From Takakia lepidozioides (taxonomy: Eukaryota > Streptophyta > Takakiopsida > Takakiales > Takakiaceae), in the NCBI GenBank assembly GCA_030704615.1, contig CM060734.1, forward strand, positions 39,946,042 to 40,010,041: a DNA stretch of 64,000 nt, in the 5' to 3' direction. The position numbers and the translations under genes were made by a program. Positions 49,701 to 62,667 of the stretch are shown piece after piece. The notes under the pieces were generated by a model, which was not told the DNA's origin, made no database searches, and was given only the letters and a program-made list of their open reading frames with translations. Positions within the stretch are counted from its first letter, which is position 1. Each line of letters begins with the position of its first letter.

Positions 49701-51864
49701 CACTTCCTCTTGGAGGCGTCATATATTATTATTCCACCAATCTATTATGGTATTCCGCATGTCATTCAAATATTATAGTCAACAAATACGCAGTCAATTG
49801 GGTAGAGCTCGACCTGTACATTCTTGTATATATTATAATTTTTCTCTACAAATATGAATTGGGTGCCAGCGCATTTCAGAAAGTTTTGGAATGTATGTAA
49901 GCCATTGTCCCGTGCTGAATCTCGTCTATGTATGGACAACAAATAAGATATGTTCCAACTAAATAATATATTTTTCAGGTAGCTATTGATGACGTATTGT
50001 TGCGGCCATTTGTAGGGGATCGAGACCCATGAGGGGCTGCACTTGTGGTGGAGGCAATGGTAGAAGTAGAAGAACTCGTTGGGCGGGGGACCCAAGTGGA
50101 CAGGGTGATGGTGCCATCGAATGGGACGTGGGGGAACTCAAAAGGGGGCTTAGTAAGAGTAGGTGGGAGTTGTGGGAAAGTCTCGGGACTCACCGTGGGC
50201 CAATAGGATCACGAGGAGTGGCCGAGGCTCACCGTGACTCATCACAAGGAATGTAGGGACAGGGTGGTGGTACACCAAAGAGGACATGTAAAACCCACGC
50301 CAACAATCACATAAGTATATATAGGGAGTAGTAACCTCGAGAATGGTGCAAGCCGGTTAAGTAACCATTTAAAGCTAGTGAAGCAAGCAAGCGAACCGAA
50401 AAGCAACCAAATGTGGGGAGCTATTCCAGACTGCCTACAACCGTAGGTCCACCCATCCCACGTAATCGAGGGTTGCGTGGGGAGCAAAGGTGGACCATTA
50501 TGCCTTGGTGAGCAGCCGAAGCTTGAAGTTGGCCCGACAGAATATTTGGGAGTTAGGCACCAATGTGAGTAACTATGACTTAAGGAAAGTCTACCGAAGT
50601 GAAGTGCACAACACATACGTATCAAAACTCCTAAATAAATATAAATGACATGCACAAGGTAAAAGATTTCTTTGCACATATGGACATCCTTGAGGAATAT
50701 AAAAAATATCCTAGAGCACCCAAAGAAATATATATAGTGCAGTCAAATTGGGCTAGAATGGTCAAGCAAGAAACATTTGCAATGAAAGCAAGACATACCA
50801 TGAGGCCAACACCCCATAACATCAACACTAGAACACAGTTACATATAAGAAGCATACATATCAATTTGTAGTAATCATCGCCAAAAAAGATAAATATACC
50901 TGAAATTTGAGAAAGACTTTCTGAGCCAAACTTTCAAAGGGCGTCACAAGCAATGCACGCTTGTCATGCATTGCATCATACTAAGACCACCATAATAATT
51001 AATAAATTGCATAAGTAGCTTCCAAACAATTTGGTTTGTTGGCATAACTACAACATCCAAGAAACTTGGAAAATGAATTAGTATTTTGGCTAATTAATGT
51101 AAGTTATTAACACAGTTGTAGAAGCATGCTTATGCAAAAACTGAAAGTCACATTAGGACCTAATTAAATAAAGCACACACCAAAGTTGCCCCTGAAAATC
51201 CAGAACTCGAGACCTAGATCCAAATTCGAATTGTACTCAGTTTTTTTATCAATAGAGCTATTGGTACTCCCTATGTAATGGATTTAAGATATATGGCAAG
51301 AACTTCTACCACTCATTTATATTGTATGTCATTGTGAAAGTCAAGTACCCATGCCATTGAAACATCCCTACAACCCAAAACATAGCTTGTGTAGAAGTCA
51401 CTTACGCATGACAAATCAATCTGACCGTTATCATGATAGCTACGCAATAAAGGTATTACCAAGGCCATGATGAACTATGAGCAAGAATTTTCTTTACAAA
51501 CTCCCTAAGAAACTCATGCACTAGTACCTCGGATCTAGATGGAACCACCACACCATCCGAGAGTGATGGTCCAATAATGATGTGAGGGAAGGAATTGTCG
51601 ACAGTTGCAGATTGTCGAGAGACTTTATATAGCCTGCAAACATCATAGTGCCTCCACCACGCACCACACGCTTTGTGATTTTCACTCACACTGTATGCAT
51701 GTGCTCTAGAGTGTTATATCATTTCACATTAACCTTATCTTAGAGCATCAAATATATTTCATCCAACATCAAAATCGATGTATTCCATCTAACAACATTC
51801 ATCTAACAATCTTGGCCATGTGAAAAGCTGATCCAATGATAAGTGGGAATAAACCACTCTTGGG

Positions 51865-52796
51865 CGGGTATATGAATTACCTTGATATACCCGGCGGGTA
51901 TATCAGGGTGTTAAAATGAAGGGTATATAAGGGCCTTTATGTGCCTTCATAGCCTTTATGTGCTAGGTCTTTTCTCTTTTTGTTGTGTTGTTAGGGAGCC
52001 TTGAGCTATAAGAAAGCTCCAATCACAGCTAAAACAATGCTACATATATATCATTCCTTAAATGTCATATAATCCAAACAATACCTTTTCAGATCTCGCA
52101 TATATATATAAAGAAACCTGACAGCCCACAATTTAGGTCCTTGAGGGGGGGATTTATCTATTTTATTTTATTTTCAAGGAAACCTGGGAGCGACAGCCCA
52201 CAATTCTGGCCCTTGAGGAGGGGGAAAGATTTAACCCCCTTTCATTTATGGGCCATGAGACCTACAGGACGATCAACGCCCAGACCGACCATCACAAACA
52301 ATCCCACAAAGGGGCAGGGCAGTGGGTTCGAACCCCGAACCACCATAGCGACACACACTGTGCACTTATAGCTGAGCTACCAGCCGATGTGTTTTTTTTT
52401 AAATCTCAAACCTCCTCCATCTTGCATTGGAAATTAACACCAAAATATTATGCAATATCTTATCAATTTTCTCTCTTACCATAGATTGTTTTTTTTTGTG
52501 TTTTGTACATTTGAAGAAACAACATATATTTCTTAAAACTATTAAATTATATATTAATTGAAATAACTATCCATACCCGGAAACTATTCATACCCTCAAG
52601 GTATATTTTGGCATATATATCCATACCCGGGGGTTATATAGAAATCTGAAAAGTTAATTTATCCACAGGTACCCGAAGGGTAAATAATATTTTGAGATTC
52701 CAATTTATCCATACCCAAGAGGGTACATGATTTGACAAAAATAATTTACTTATTCCCTAAGGGTATATTGAAATCAATATACCCGCACAACACTGG
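51865..52796. mobile_element. Nonautonomous hAT-like element with GGGTATA subterminal repeats
   Basis: The left end gggcgggtatatgaattacc...atacccggcgggtatatc and the right end aagggtatattgaaatcaatatacccgcacaacactgg are roughly inverted: both show GCGGGTATAT read inward. Inside, ATACCCGG and its complement recur six or more times at 52565-52750. There is no transposase frame. Boundaries are approximate, and a SINE-like patch is nested at 52300-52390. Confidence 0.4.
52300..52390 (-). mobile_element. tRNA-derived SINE-like sequence
   Basis: On the minus strand ggctggtagctcagctataa is a good A box and ggggttcgaacccactg a good B box. The spacing is longer than in a normal tRNA and the stems do not close, so a SINE is more likely than a tRNA gene. 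Confidence 0.45.
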
Positions 52797-53639
52797 AATA
52801 CGCCATTGCATAGTCTATGCCTGGGCAGGGCCAACAAATACAAACATATATGTAATGCTGTATATAATCATATTATTTGTCTTTTGGTAGAAATATAAAG
52901 ATGAGAAATGGGATGAAAACTCATCAGAAGCACATATGGTGAAATGCTCGCCAAAACCCGACCATTAATGATATTAAGTATACGAACAAGCATTACCCGA
53001 CAACTACGCGCTAATTAGGCAAAATGCATGGACGGTCGGACGCCAAATGCCTACAACCTTTGTGGTGAATAGGCTATCACCGCCGTACAACCTTCTGATG
53101 CGCAAGTACAACTTTTTGGTGCGCGGATACCACGCGCAGTGGAAGCTAAATGCCATGGTATTCGTGCTTAGGAGATGTGGTCAAGATACAAAGGCCAAAA
53201 ACCCATATAGTATTACACACTCCATACCCACATGCCAATGCACCTGCTCCCAAATGGTCAAGACTCGAGCCCTATGTGCTACAATCATTTGTATATATGT
53301 GGGTCCATGTGTAGAGAGAAGGCTCTACCCAAGCCCCTCTCTAAGTAATAAAAGCCGCTTCACTTTTCAGCTATGCACATTTGGAGGTGGGCCCTATATT
53401 TCAATAGGTTCATATGTATTTATTAGTCTGGCTTCCATAGAGTGAAAGAACTTGGCTACACAAGTTGAAGAATAATAATAATAAATCACTAGGCTATATA
53501 ATATAGTGAACCCTCTATATTTTAGTTTAGTACCTAGGCTATAAAGCCTCTCATTTTAAGATAATAGGGTCTTCTATGGGCACGTGCGATGTGGCCGGTG
53601 GGCCCCGCGCACGGACCCCCGGCTCTGCCCACGTCCGTC

Positions 53640-56600
53640 GCGCGGCCAGTCCCCCGCCCATGAGTCCGCTGCCCTCCAGTCTGCCAGTCCGCCAGCCCGG
53701 TGCTGGCCAGTCCGCTGCCCAGCAGTCTGCCAGTCCTCCAGTATGCCCGCCAGTCCGCTGCCATCCAGTCCGCTGACGGCGCAGGCCCTCTGCACATACG
53801 AAGAGCAGATCGGGCATGTGCCTCCAGGTATTTGTCATCACCTTCTCCACCGTCCATTCCCATACGGCTGTTTGTTGTCCGATGTTGCGGTAGGCGTTGC
53901 CATGCACGCGATTGTACCTCTTTTGCACTCGATGTTCATGATGATGATGAAGCGTGTGCTTGAACATGAGAGGACTGTCTCGACACTACAACCACCATCG
54001 TGCATATGCTTCCACTATTTTTGCCTTCTTGTTGTGCTTTCGGGAACCTTCGTTTTATGGTTTGGTTCTATGTCATAAATATGGAAAATGCAGACATTTG
54101 TCGTCGATAACGTCCTCTGCTTGTGATCTGTCATGATACGTGTAGCCCCTTCGTACTGCATCCCTCATGAGAGCCTTCACAAGTTTAGTTCGTTAAAGGA
54201 ACCCATGGGTAACATGGGCGCGAAAATGGCGGAAGCGTATGCACATGGGGGCGTGTATTGCAGATTTCGTATCGGACGAGGGGACTGTTTATGTGACTAA
54301 GTATAGCGGCTTGCATCCGTCATGCATAAGTTGTGGAAAAGGGTGGAGAATCTGAAGAAACCCAGTTTTGTGATGGATCCACATGGTATTATATAAGAGA
54401 TGGCAGCACAAAAAAGCAATTCGAGTCGTCACGGAACTCTATCCAGTCCTAAGGTCCTCAAACATCCACACGCACCTGCTAAATGCAGATGTCTGAGCCA
54501 CGACGGGAGCAGGTACAGAATGTGGGAGTAGGTAGAGAATCGGTACATTGTCGCATTTGCCAGGAGACGGACTAGGCTGACACAATTGCATCTGCAAATG
54601 CGCGTGGATGTTTGAGGTCCGTTGTGCCGCGAGTCTGTTCACAGTGGGTCCGCTGGCCCGTCAGTGCTCCGGATATTCCCCTTATCGCGTGCATAACAGT
54701 CAGTTTGGAGGCGGTCTGCTGGAAGTCCGTCTGTTGGGATATCAATCTGTCGCACTTGTGAATTTGTCAGTCTGTTGTGTCGGAAGTCTGTTGCACTAAG
54801 TCTGTTCGACTTCTTATTTTCCCTCCGGTCAGTCTTTTGGCTTGTTCTCCCGCCAGTCTGGCGAAACGTCTGTCTGCTGGACAGTTCTCCTCTATGGATA
54901 TCAGTCTGTTGGACTGTGCATACATCAGTCTGTTGTGTCGCGAGTCTGTTCGCAATGGGTGTGTTCGACTTTGTTGTTCTCCCCTTACTCTCTTTTGTCT
55001 TCATTCCGCCCGCTTCTTTGCAAACCAGTCTACTGGACTGGAGGTGTGTTCGACAATCGTTCCCCGATGGATATCAGTCTGTTCGTCTGGTACTTTGTCA
55101 GTCTGTTATGCTGCCAGTCTCTTTTCAGTGTGTCCGCTGGCATGGAAGTGCCTCCAATATGAAGCCGCTTCGCCTCAGCAAAGCGAATAATCCGCTGGAC
55201 TGGCGGTCCGGTGGACTCTCGGCCCGATGGGAAATGAGTCTGTTGCACGTGCGAGGACCGTGGATGAATTTAGTACGATGCGTTCGTTCGGTGGACGTAT
55301 TCTATGCAATGACGGCGGATAGTTAGCGCCTGTGAAATCGTGCCACGTTGGCAGTGCCATGCCCGCTTTCCCCCTTCTACTTCTACTTTCTTCTCATGTT
55401 CCCTGTGCGATCGACTCCATTCTCTTCACGTCTGTTTCTTCGCACTGTTTCGTTTTCCTCTTTGCGTTTCCATCACCGTAACGAAAGACGGCCGTTCTTC
55501 CCCAGGTGTGGAGAGTCGCGGTGAGCCGCGAAGCGTCGCAAACACGCTCGCCTTCGTAACAACTCGAAGTTCATCGGCTCGGTGAGGTTCTCACTTGCTA
55601 CGGTGTTTCCATTCCATTCTGTGTCCTCTTCTTGCTTAGGGTGAGTCTTTTCATAGGACTTATGTCTGTCGCTCATTGTCCTTGCACCCTCGTTTCATTC
55701 TGCATCGATGGAGGATGCTTGTGAAAAGGGTGGAGCGGACTGGGTGGATTTTGTGCACCAAACCAGACTGAAGAAGGAGCGAAGGTACTGGTACTCACCA
55801 GAGGAGTTTGATCATAAAATAGTAGAAGCATTTATAGACCTCCGCGCCCGGAAGCCCAAAAACTCGAATTGGCAGAAGGACAAGCTCTTCCGTCCCTTCT
55901 GTGAAGAGGTTATCAAGGACAAAATCCAACTAAATCGGCATTGTGTTGACACGGGTTGCAAGGAGACTGTTGCAACGATTCCACGGCATTTCAAGCCTTG
56001 GCCAATACTGAAAGAAATGTCGATTGTCAAAGAGGCCATAATGCGCATGCGCGGATCAGTGCTTGACCCCTGCACTTTGGAATTAGACGAAGTGCGCGCA
56101 CGGTATGGCGTCCATTCTGGTGGCCCGTCAATGGAGGATTTGCAAGTGCAGGGAATGCCGGACGCTGCCAGAAAACGTAAACTGAGTGATGGGGCCCAAA
56201 AAAAAAAAAGGCAAAAAAAGGAGAAGGCTGCAAGGTCTGCTCGCGAGGCAAGGGCAAAATCCACGCAACAGACTGAACCCCGTCCTGGGCGGCAGACCCA
56301 CACCATTAGTACTAATACTGAAAGTGAATCTGCTCAGGGCGGGCAAACCATTATCCGGAATGATGACTTCAAAGGCCTGGAAGGGGTGATAAGTCCAGTG
56401 GACATTGACTTGCCTAACCGGACTCGGCAGCAAACTCACAGGACCCATGCCAGAGGTTTAGGGTCAAAACCAAAAACTCAACAGAGCACTGAAGGGCCTG
56501 CCCTGGCACATTGCGCCTCGTTGACTTTGGGCTTTTCTCACCAGAGTGCCCACCAATTGGGGATCCAGACTTCTTCCGTTATTTCTACAGAGTTGCCCAG

Positions 56601-59600
56601 TCAGGTCTGCTACGCACATTCATCCGACAGGCGGAACAGAACTGGTTGAACAGCTTTGAAGATGAAGATGATGATAAAGAAGTAGAGGAGGTAATGGTCA
56701 GTCTGACCGCCCAGTCTGTTCTCTGTGCTATTTGAGTCCATCATGGAGGTCACGTTGCCTATTCAGTCTGGTCAGTCCGCTGCGTTCTCTCCTCAGTCCG
56801 CTGGCTCACTCTGCTCGTCAGTTAGTCTGTTTTATATCGCTACATTACTTACTGAGTCCGTTTGTCAGCCCGCTGGTCCAGTCCACTGGTACAGTCTACT
56901 AGTTGCCTCCACCCTACATACGCACGTTACGTCTATCAGTCTGCTGGTCTGTGAGTCCAGTCCGCTGCATGAGGTGAATATAGAGTCCACGTCCATGTTC
57001 CTAACGTCCAAGTTATCTGCCGTGTACCATGATGAACGTGTTTCTATTCGTAGGGCAATTCAGGCTTGGCGGATACCTAGCAATGATGCACCTTTACAAG
57101 CGACTACGGTGCGTGCGGAAGTGGACCGCGTGCGGGAGTACATATTATTGAAGTATCATGGGTCATCTACTGCTATAGCGGCATTACATATTCAAGACGC
57201 GTCGGGGGGGGAATGCGTCTGGGACAGCCGAGTCTGCCATCCAGCAGACTCCCATTCAGCAGGCCGTCATCCAACAGACTCCCATTCAGCAGTCTGTCAT
57301 CCAACAGACTCCAATGGAGCAGACTCCCAACGAGCAGCCTGTCATCCTGCAGACTCCTCTCCAGGAGCCCATCATGCAGCCCATGCCAAGGGAAGTCCTG
57401 TCATCCAACAGACTGCGTACTAGCAGACTGACCAGCAGATTGCATTTCTCTCACATAGCACGGCGCTTTTTGCAATTTGGCAATCGCCATCACCGGTAAT
57501 TCGACCCGGAGCTGAAGACCTCACACTTCCCCGGCTTAGGGTGGGAGAAATTAATCCCCATTTGGATTGGCATAATGAGCTCCACCGGATTGTTGTGGAC
57601 CGCCGGTGGTCATTTGTACCCTTTCATTATTCCATGGAGTTTTCTATTGAGGAAGCCAACCATGTTCTGGAAGCCGCCTCTGCTGTTGCCATTGAAGCCA
57701 CAACCGTCCAAAATGCGCCGCCTCTACTTGTGCAGCTGATTCTCATGGATGACCCACGGCCTGAAGACCTCAGACATATGCCTATGGCACATCCAACCTT
57801 CGGGGTGCGAAGAAAGCTCTTGTTCGGATTGACTAAGGAGGACTTTGAGCGCATGGCAGCTTCCTTCCTACAACACAGATGGATGCAATTTGGCAATTTC
57901 CGCTCGTACAACAAGTTGATGAAGGATCGGCATAGTTTGAGGATGGACTTACTCCATGGAACAGACCATTCACAGAAGTTTGTGGTGGATGACGCATTGC
58001 AATGGTTTGCATTGGTGAGGGAGCGAGCAGTATTCGACATTGTTTTGCAGAATCCCAATGTCTTCAAAGTCCTGTGGTGTGGGACCCCAACTGAAGACCG
58101 CATCGGCGCCATTGCTCATCTCGATGGAGCATGCCTGTGCTCGCAAATCAAGAACATTGGCCTCGTCGGAAATCTCTTGGAAGGTAAAATGTTCTGGGCA
58201 ACTTTCGTGTTTCAGCTCCATTTCTTTTGCCAACTTTTTTAGAAGTTCACATTTGCATAAACATGTGTTGCAGGGCGAGTTGATCTGGGAGACAAGCAAG
58301 TGCAGGTTGCTTTCGACTCTTTTGCCAGAGGTGTAAAGGACTTTGTCCTGGCTTTACAAGGAGTTCGGGAGACTGTCCAGCAGACTGGCCACAAGAATGT
58401 CCAACAACATATTCCTCACGACACATGTGGGCAGACTGCCCAAGTGCTGGAGACCGAGCATGTGCACCAGACCGTCCCGGGTAATAGGCCGGATCACTCC
58501 CAGCAGACTGCCCCGCACACACATACTCAGTATGTGCAAACAGTACTGAGCGGGCAGCGAACTTTGCAGACTTTGCAGCAGACCGGAGAACAGACCGGCC
58601 AACAGACTGCCCCTCAGCCGACTGTGTAGCAGACCAGCGAACATGGCCAGCAGACTACCCCTCAGACCGACAAATCCAGCCAGCAGATTGCCCCTCAGCA
58701 GACTGTGCAGCACACTGGCAAACCCACTCAGCAGATGGCCGAGTAGACTGTCCAGGAGACTAACAGCCAGTTTGTTCCTTGGATTGTGCAATAGACTCGG
58801 ATGCACTGGCCTCACTGGGACCCTGTGGACGAATTTCTGTTGAGTTCCACAACATGTTTTTGGATCTGCCAGTATGAGTGTTTTGACCGAGTCCACTTTT
58901 TCCCCAGGCACATTCACTGACGACGTCATTAGGTCACCGGTAAAGCATTCTTATCCAGCTCCCCGTGGCCTGCCTTCTATGACCTTCTAGCTCAGTCCCG
59001 TTTTCGTGCGCTCAGTGGCGAAAGTTTGCATTCGAAAGTTTGCGTTCGCAGTCTGCTGACTGTGACTCTGTTGGGAGACTATGCTTGGGAGACTGTGTGG
59101 GAGTCAGTTGGGAGACTAGAGGAGTCCGTTGGGAGACTGTGCAGGAGTCCATTGTGGGACTCTGCAGCCGTCTGATGGGAGTTTGTGTCGGAGTGTGCTG
59201 GGATTGTGGAGACTGGAGGAGTCCGTTGGGAGACTGTGCATGAGTCCATTGCGGACTTGTATTTCAGAAAGGGACAATGCTACCAGAGGAATTGCAGACT
59301 TATATTGTCTTCTTCGTGACACCTACACAACCTGAAACCTTGCAAATTTTCGAGTATATATGTGCTGCAGGTGCAGGTGCAGACACCCTCTTGCTGGTTC
59401 TCCGCAAAACCCTAGGCCGGGTTTTCCAGGCCTCCACGAAATCTCGTCTCCTTTTCAGAGACATGTTGTTGTTGTCGTTCAGAGGACGGAAAGCCTTCGC
59501 TGCCGCAGGGTGCCATTCCAGCCGCTTTCGCCAGGATATCAACAATGCGAAGTATGTCCGCGAATTCTTGTTCCATTGAGGCTGAGACCTCCAAAGGTGC

Positions 59601-61080
59601 CTCGTCGTAGGGGAAGTTGTCCGGAGGATGTCTTTCCATGAACTGATTGGATTCGTCGTTGCCGCTGGCACCATTGCCCAAGAGCAAGTTAGGTAATCCT
59701 CCATGAATGGTTCCTAGCGTCGTGCCACAAGCGCGCACAAGGAGGCCATCCTGCAAGTCAGGCTAAAGCATCTTCAGGACACGGACCTGATGCTTGCATA
59801 AGTTTCCCTTCATTGCCCATGGGCATGTGAGCCCAATCGCAATCAGGATTGTAAACAATGTATGTTGTGCCGGGGTGGTTGCTACTAAGAATGTAGGCTG
59901 GTTCACCAGGACCCAAGGGAAGAGTAACACTCTCAGTAGGAATGTCTCGTGCCGCAAGTATAGAACTGGATATATACTTTTCATGTTTGTCATTTCTTAT
60001 GAACCCGTGGGTCTTCAAATGGATTGCGTACCAGTAGTGTGTTAGCACATGGCCAGTGAGTTCCCATATAAGCCAGTCCACTCTATGACCACTCATCTTG
60101 TCTTTCCCCATGGCGAGTCTTGCCTTCAGATTTCCATGGTATGCCTCAATGCTTGCGTTTGTGTCTTGGCTCGCAAGAGGGACATGGTGGGCTGTTGTAC
60201 ACCACATTGCTATTTTGGGCTTCCAGTACTGCTCGATATAGTCAAGAAATTCATGTCCTTTTGGGTATTTTGACCTCATATGACGGATTCTCCTTGCAAC
60301 CCACCGAAGCGCTCTTTTCTCGTTGCGTGGTCCCCCTCTACAGTACATGAGGTCTCCCATATCCTTCAACAAGTTTACAGCGGTCACCGGATCCTTCGTT
60401 TTATTGCATAATTGCTTCACCCATGCCTTGCGGACATGCCAAAGACAGAGGAAAATGAGTACTCCTTCAAAAATAATTCTGCACAACACACATGGTACAC
60501 ATTAGAGTCTTGGGATCGGACTGCAATGGTGGACTGCCGGAGTGGACTGTAACAGCGACCTGTATCAGTGGGCAGAGCCACTGAACTCGCCCAGTGGACA
60601 GTACAATGTCATGACGTTGATGTGCTGGAATAACCCCATTGGACTACCCAGTGGACTACCCCATTGGACTTCCCCCTAGCTAGGACTGGGGCAGTGGACT
60701 GCCCCATTGGACTGCCACAGCGGACTGCCGAGCGGACTTGTCAAGGACTGCCGAGTGGACTTGGCAGCGGACAGCCGACCCCAGGGATTGCTGAGTGGAC
60801 TTGCCAGCGGACTGCCGAGCGGACTTGCCAAGGACTGCTAAGTGGACTTGCCAGCGGACTTGCCACGGACTACTGAGTGGACTTCCCAGCGGACTGCCGA
60901 GCGGACTTGCCGGGGACTGCCAGCGGATTTATCAGGGGACTGACGAGCGGACTTGACAGCGGACTACCAGTGGATTTGCCCAGCGAACTGCCATCAGGTT
61001 TCGCCACAGGAGTCTGCCAGTGGACTGTAGCAATGGACTGCTGCAGTGGACCTCGACAATGGACCGGTGCTGTGGACCAA
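53640..61080. repeat. CAGTCYGCTG short-repeat family in seven clusters
   Basis: A degenerate 8-12-bp core, CAGTCYGYTG on one strand and CARCRGACTG on the other, recurs in clusters. Forward-orientation clusters lie at 53640-53785, 54625-55225, 56695-56985 and 59050-59255; reverse-orientation clusters at 57228-57440, 58370-58800 and 60515-61080. In 54.7-55.2 kb it is embedded in a larger unit of about 158-172 bp marked by gatatcartctg (54739, 54897, 55069). In 59.05-59.25 kb it alternates with gggagactgtg. Two reverse clusters are coding and give QQT/QQTP runs. The last lies in an intron of the transposase gene. Many variants keep CAGT...ACTG ends, so the core is nearly palindromic. Confidence 0.8.
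55708..58629 (+). pseudogene. Decayed multi-exon gene of unknown function with Gln-Gln-Thr repeats
   Basis: Exons are visible from ATG 55708 to about 56688 (donor gaggaggtaatg), from about 57055 to 58186, and 58274-58629 after an 87-nt GT-AG intron (LLEG-RVDLGDKQVQVAFDS). The first part is basic, with a Lys-rich KKKRQKKEKAARSAREAR segment. The second holds a compact domain (WSFVPFHYSMEFSIEEANHV, DDPRPEDLRHMP, LFGLTKEDFERMAASFLQHR). QQTP and QQTG runs occur before and after it. I recognise no family. Lesions: a frame change near 56500 (GPALAH to LRLVDFGLF), a mismatch at a G8 run near 57200, and TAG at about 57420 where CAG would restore the Gln run. It converges on the transposase gene, and could be an accessory gene of the same element or a captured host gene. 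Confidence 0.6.
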
Positions 61081-62382
61081 CAGACTTACCGAATAGCGTT
61101 GATTTCTGCTTCGGCATCGTCCACAATGAAGGCATTGGGTCGCCAGCTCGGCAAATCTGCGAGGAGTGAATCGCGCAAGGCTCTCATCCACGACACCAGG
61201 TCTATTGTCCGATTCCTCGCGGATAGGATATAGGCAACTGGTATACCGTTCAACCACTCGTCGAAGACCATCAACGTGTACAATCTGTAGAATGCACAAT
61301 GTCAGATGGTCAAAGCATGCAAATTCCGCTCAGTTCTGCACGAGAAGACTTCATAAGAGTGATGAGGTCTGCAACGGTTCACAGTGGGTCTGCCCCTCGG
61401 TCTTCCGCAATGTACACATGAAAACATACAGAAAGGGTCAGCACACCAAATTTTATGTAAATGCTGCATGGTACTATGCTATCATGCTCCTACAAGTCCA
61501 TGGAATCGTTTGAATAGTACCTTGTCATGATTTGTCCCAAAGGTTGCATCACATGCAACGATACGGTCATGTCCTAGTTCCAGCATTCGTCGTTTTTGCC
61601 ACGTCTGTATGCTAATAGTGAATGTTAAATCTCCATCAAAATGCTCGAATGATGGCTCTAATTTCTCCTCTTGATAGAAAAAAACGGACGCAGGATTCTG
61701 GTCTCTCCACATGCGCACACTCTCCGCATCATTGGCGTGCTTTTTGAAGGTTTGTCACGCACGTTTCTCGGCAAGGTTGCAAACATCTTGCTCCAACAAA
61801 GAAATCATCGCGGGTCCATGCATCGCCCAAGCCGTAGTTATTCATCACGTGCTCTTTATGCTCCATCATGATTTGGGCGACCGACAGGCCTCGGCACAAA
61901 CACTCGACGACCCAGGCTTTCAATTCCTTGCTAATGTGTGGTGCATAGGCGTGGCGGGTGTTCCTGAACTCTGCGGACTTCCCATGCGAGGGTTTCCCTT
62001 GCGCATCTGTATGCTCCATGTTGTTGTAGTACGTGAGGACACAGATGTCAGGGGCGAGATAGCATTGTTGGACCTTGAAACAGCATTGGCAACAACGCTT
62101 GTAAGACTCTCCATACTCCGACTTTTTTCTCCTTGGGCCTTTATGAGGGCAAGATGTTCCAGCACCCACAAGAGGTCCTCCACGCTTCTGTTTTGGATCC
62201 TCCACTATTGCCTTGTTGGTGCGCTTGTCATCAGGACCGTAGCAGCATTGATACCTGGACAGAAAATTCAAAAATCGATATCCAACGACTTGAGGAAGCA
62301 TAAAATCAAGAGGAGCAAAGGATGAGGCTTCCCCTGGACATCTACCCCCCAACAAGCCCCCAACAAGTTCCCATAGTGCCAT
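59412..62382 (-). pseudogene. Mutator-like (MULE) transposase with SWIM zinc finger, decayed
   Basis: Pieces in order: a Cys-rich N-terminal domain (YKRCCQCCFKVQQCYL, NMEHTDAQGKPSHG), then RDDFF, NLAEKRA and RMWRDQNPASVFFYQ. The catalytic core has CDATFGTNHDK (first Asp, about 61550), FIVDDAEAEINAIR (second Asp, about 61125), FLCLWHVRKAW with the C-x2-H feature, and NASIEAYHGNLK (Glu, about 60147). The SWIM finger LCKHQVRVLKML follows. Introns: one after HDK (donor aag/gtacta) and one at 60479-61089. Lesions: a frame shift after RDDFF plus TGA after EKRA (about 61760), a phase mismatch at the 61.28-kb junction, a shift before LCKHQ and TAG after LKML (about 59765). Intact MULE transposases excise and insert elements with terminal inverted repeats; none was found here. 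Confidence 0.8.
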
Positions 62383-62667
62383 GAGCTGTTAGAATTGTCT
62401 GGTCTACTGTATGACAAGGATAAAAGATAGTATATGTTCTCTTTTGCGTTTGGTGTTCGGTCCAGCTAGCTCAAAAAAATTTGTCTTCAAAACAAATTAA
62501 ATTTTTAGAATCTAGAGATATAACGGACTCGTTCGATGCGACCCTGTTACTTGTGCACGTTATTACAATCATATATGAAATCTTCTCGAAAACTATTAGT
62601 TAAGAATATCTCAACTTGCCAGCTGTATAATCCTCAGATCGATGCAAGAGTGTGAGTCAACGCGGGC

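Larger units (their letters stand above)
45339..53590. other. Gene-poor, AT-rich repeat region
   Basis: No coding exon could be supported over 8 kb. The 163-codon frame at 45365-45856 lacks any recognisable domain and lies in the upstream region of the GH5 gene. The stretch contains the telomere-like repeat (47063-47091), the foldback (49137-49376), two SINE-like patches and a hAT-like element, and is otherwise unremarkable. Confidence 0.5.

Noticed and set aside
52300-52390. Functional tRNA gene
   Set aside because: A and B boxes are present but the acceptor and anticodon stems do not close and the spacing is too long.
53534-53967. Trp/Gly-rich ORFs on the minus strand (109-138 codons)
   Set aside because: They translate the CAGTCYGCTG repeat cluster and have no other content.
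55812-56306. 164-codon minus-strand ORF
   Set aside because: It is a shadow of the + strand gene; its Phe-rich stretch is the complement of the Lys-rich segment.
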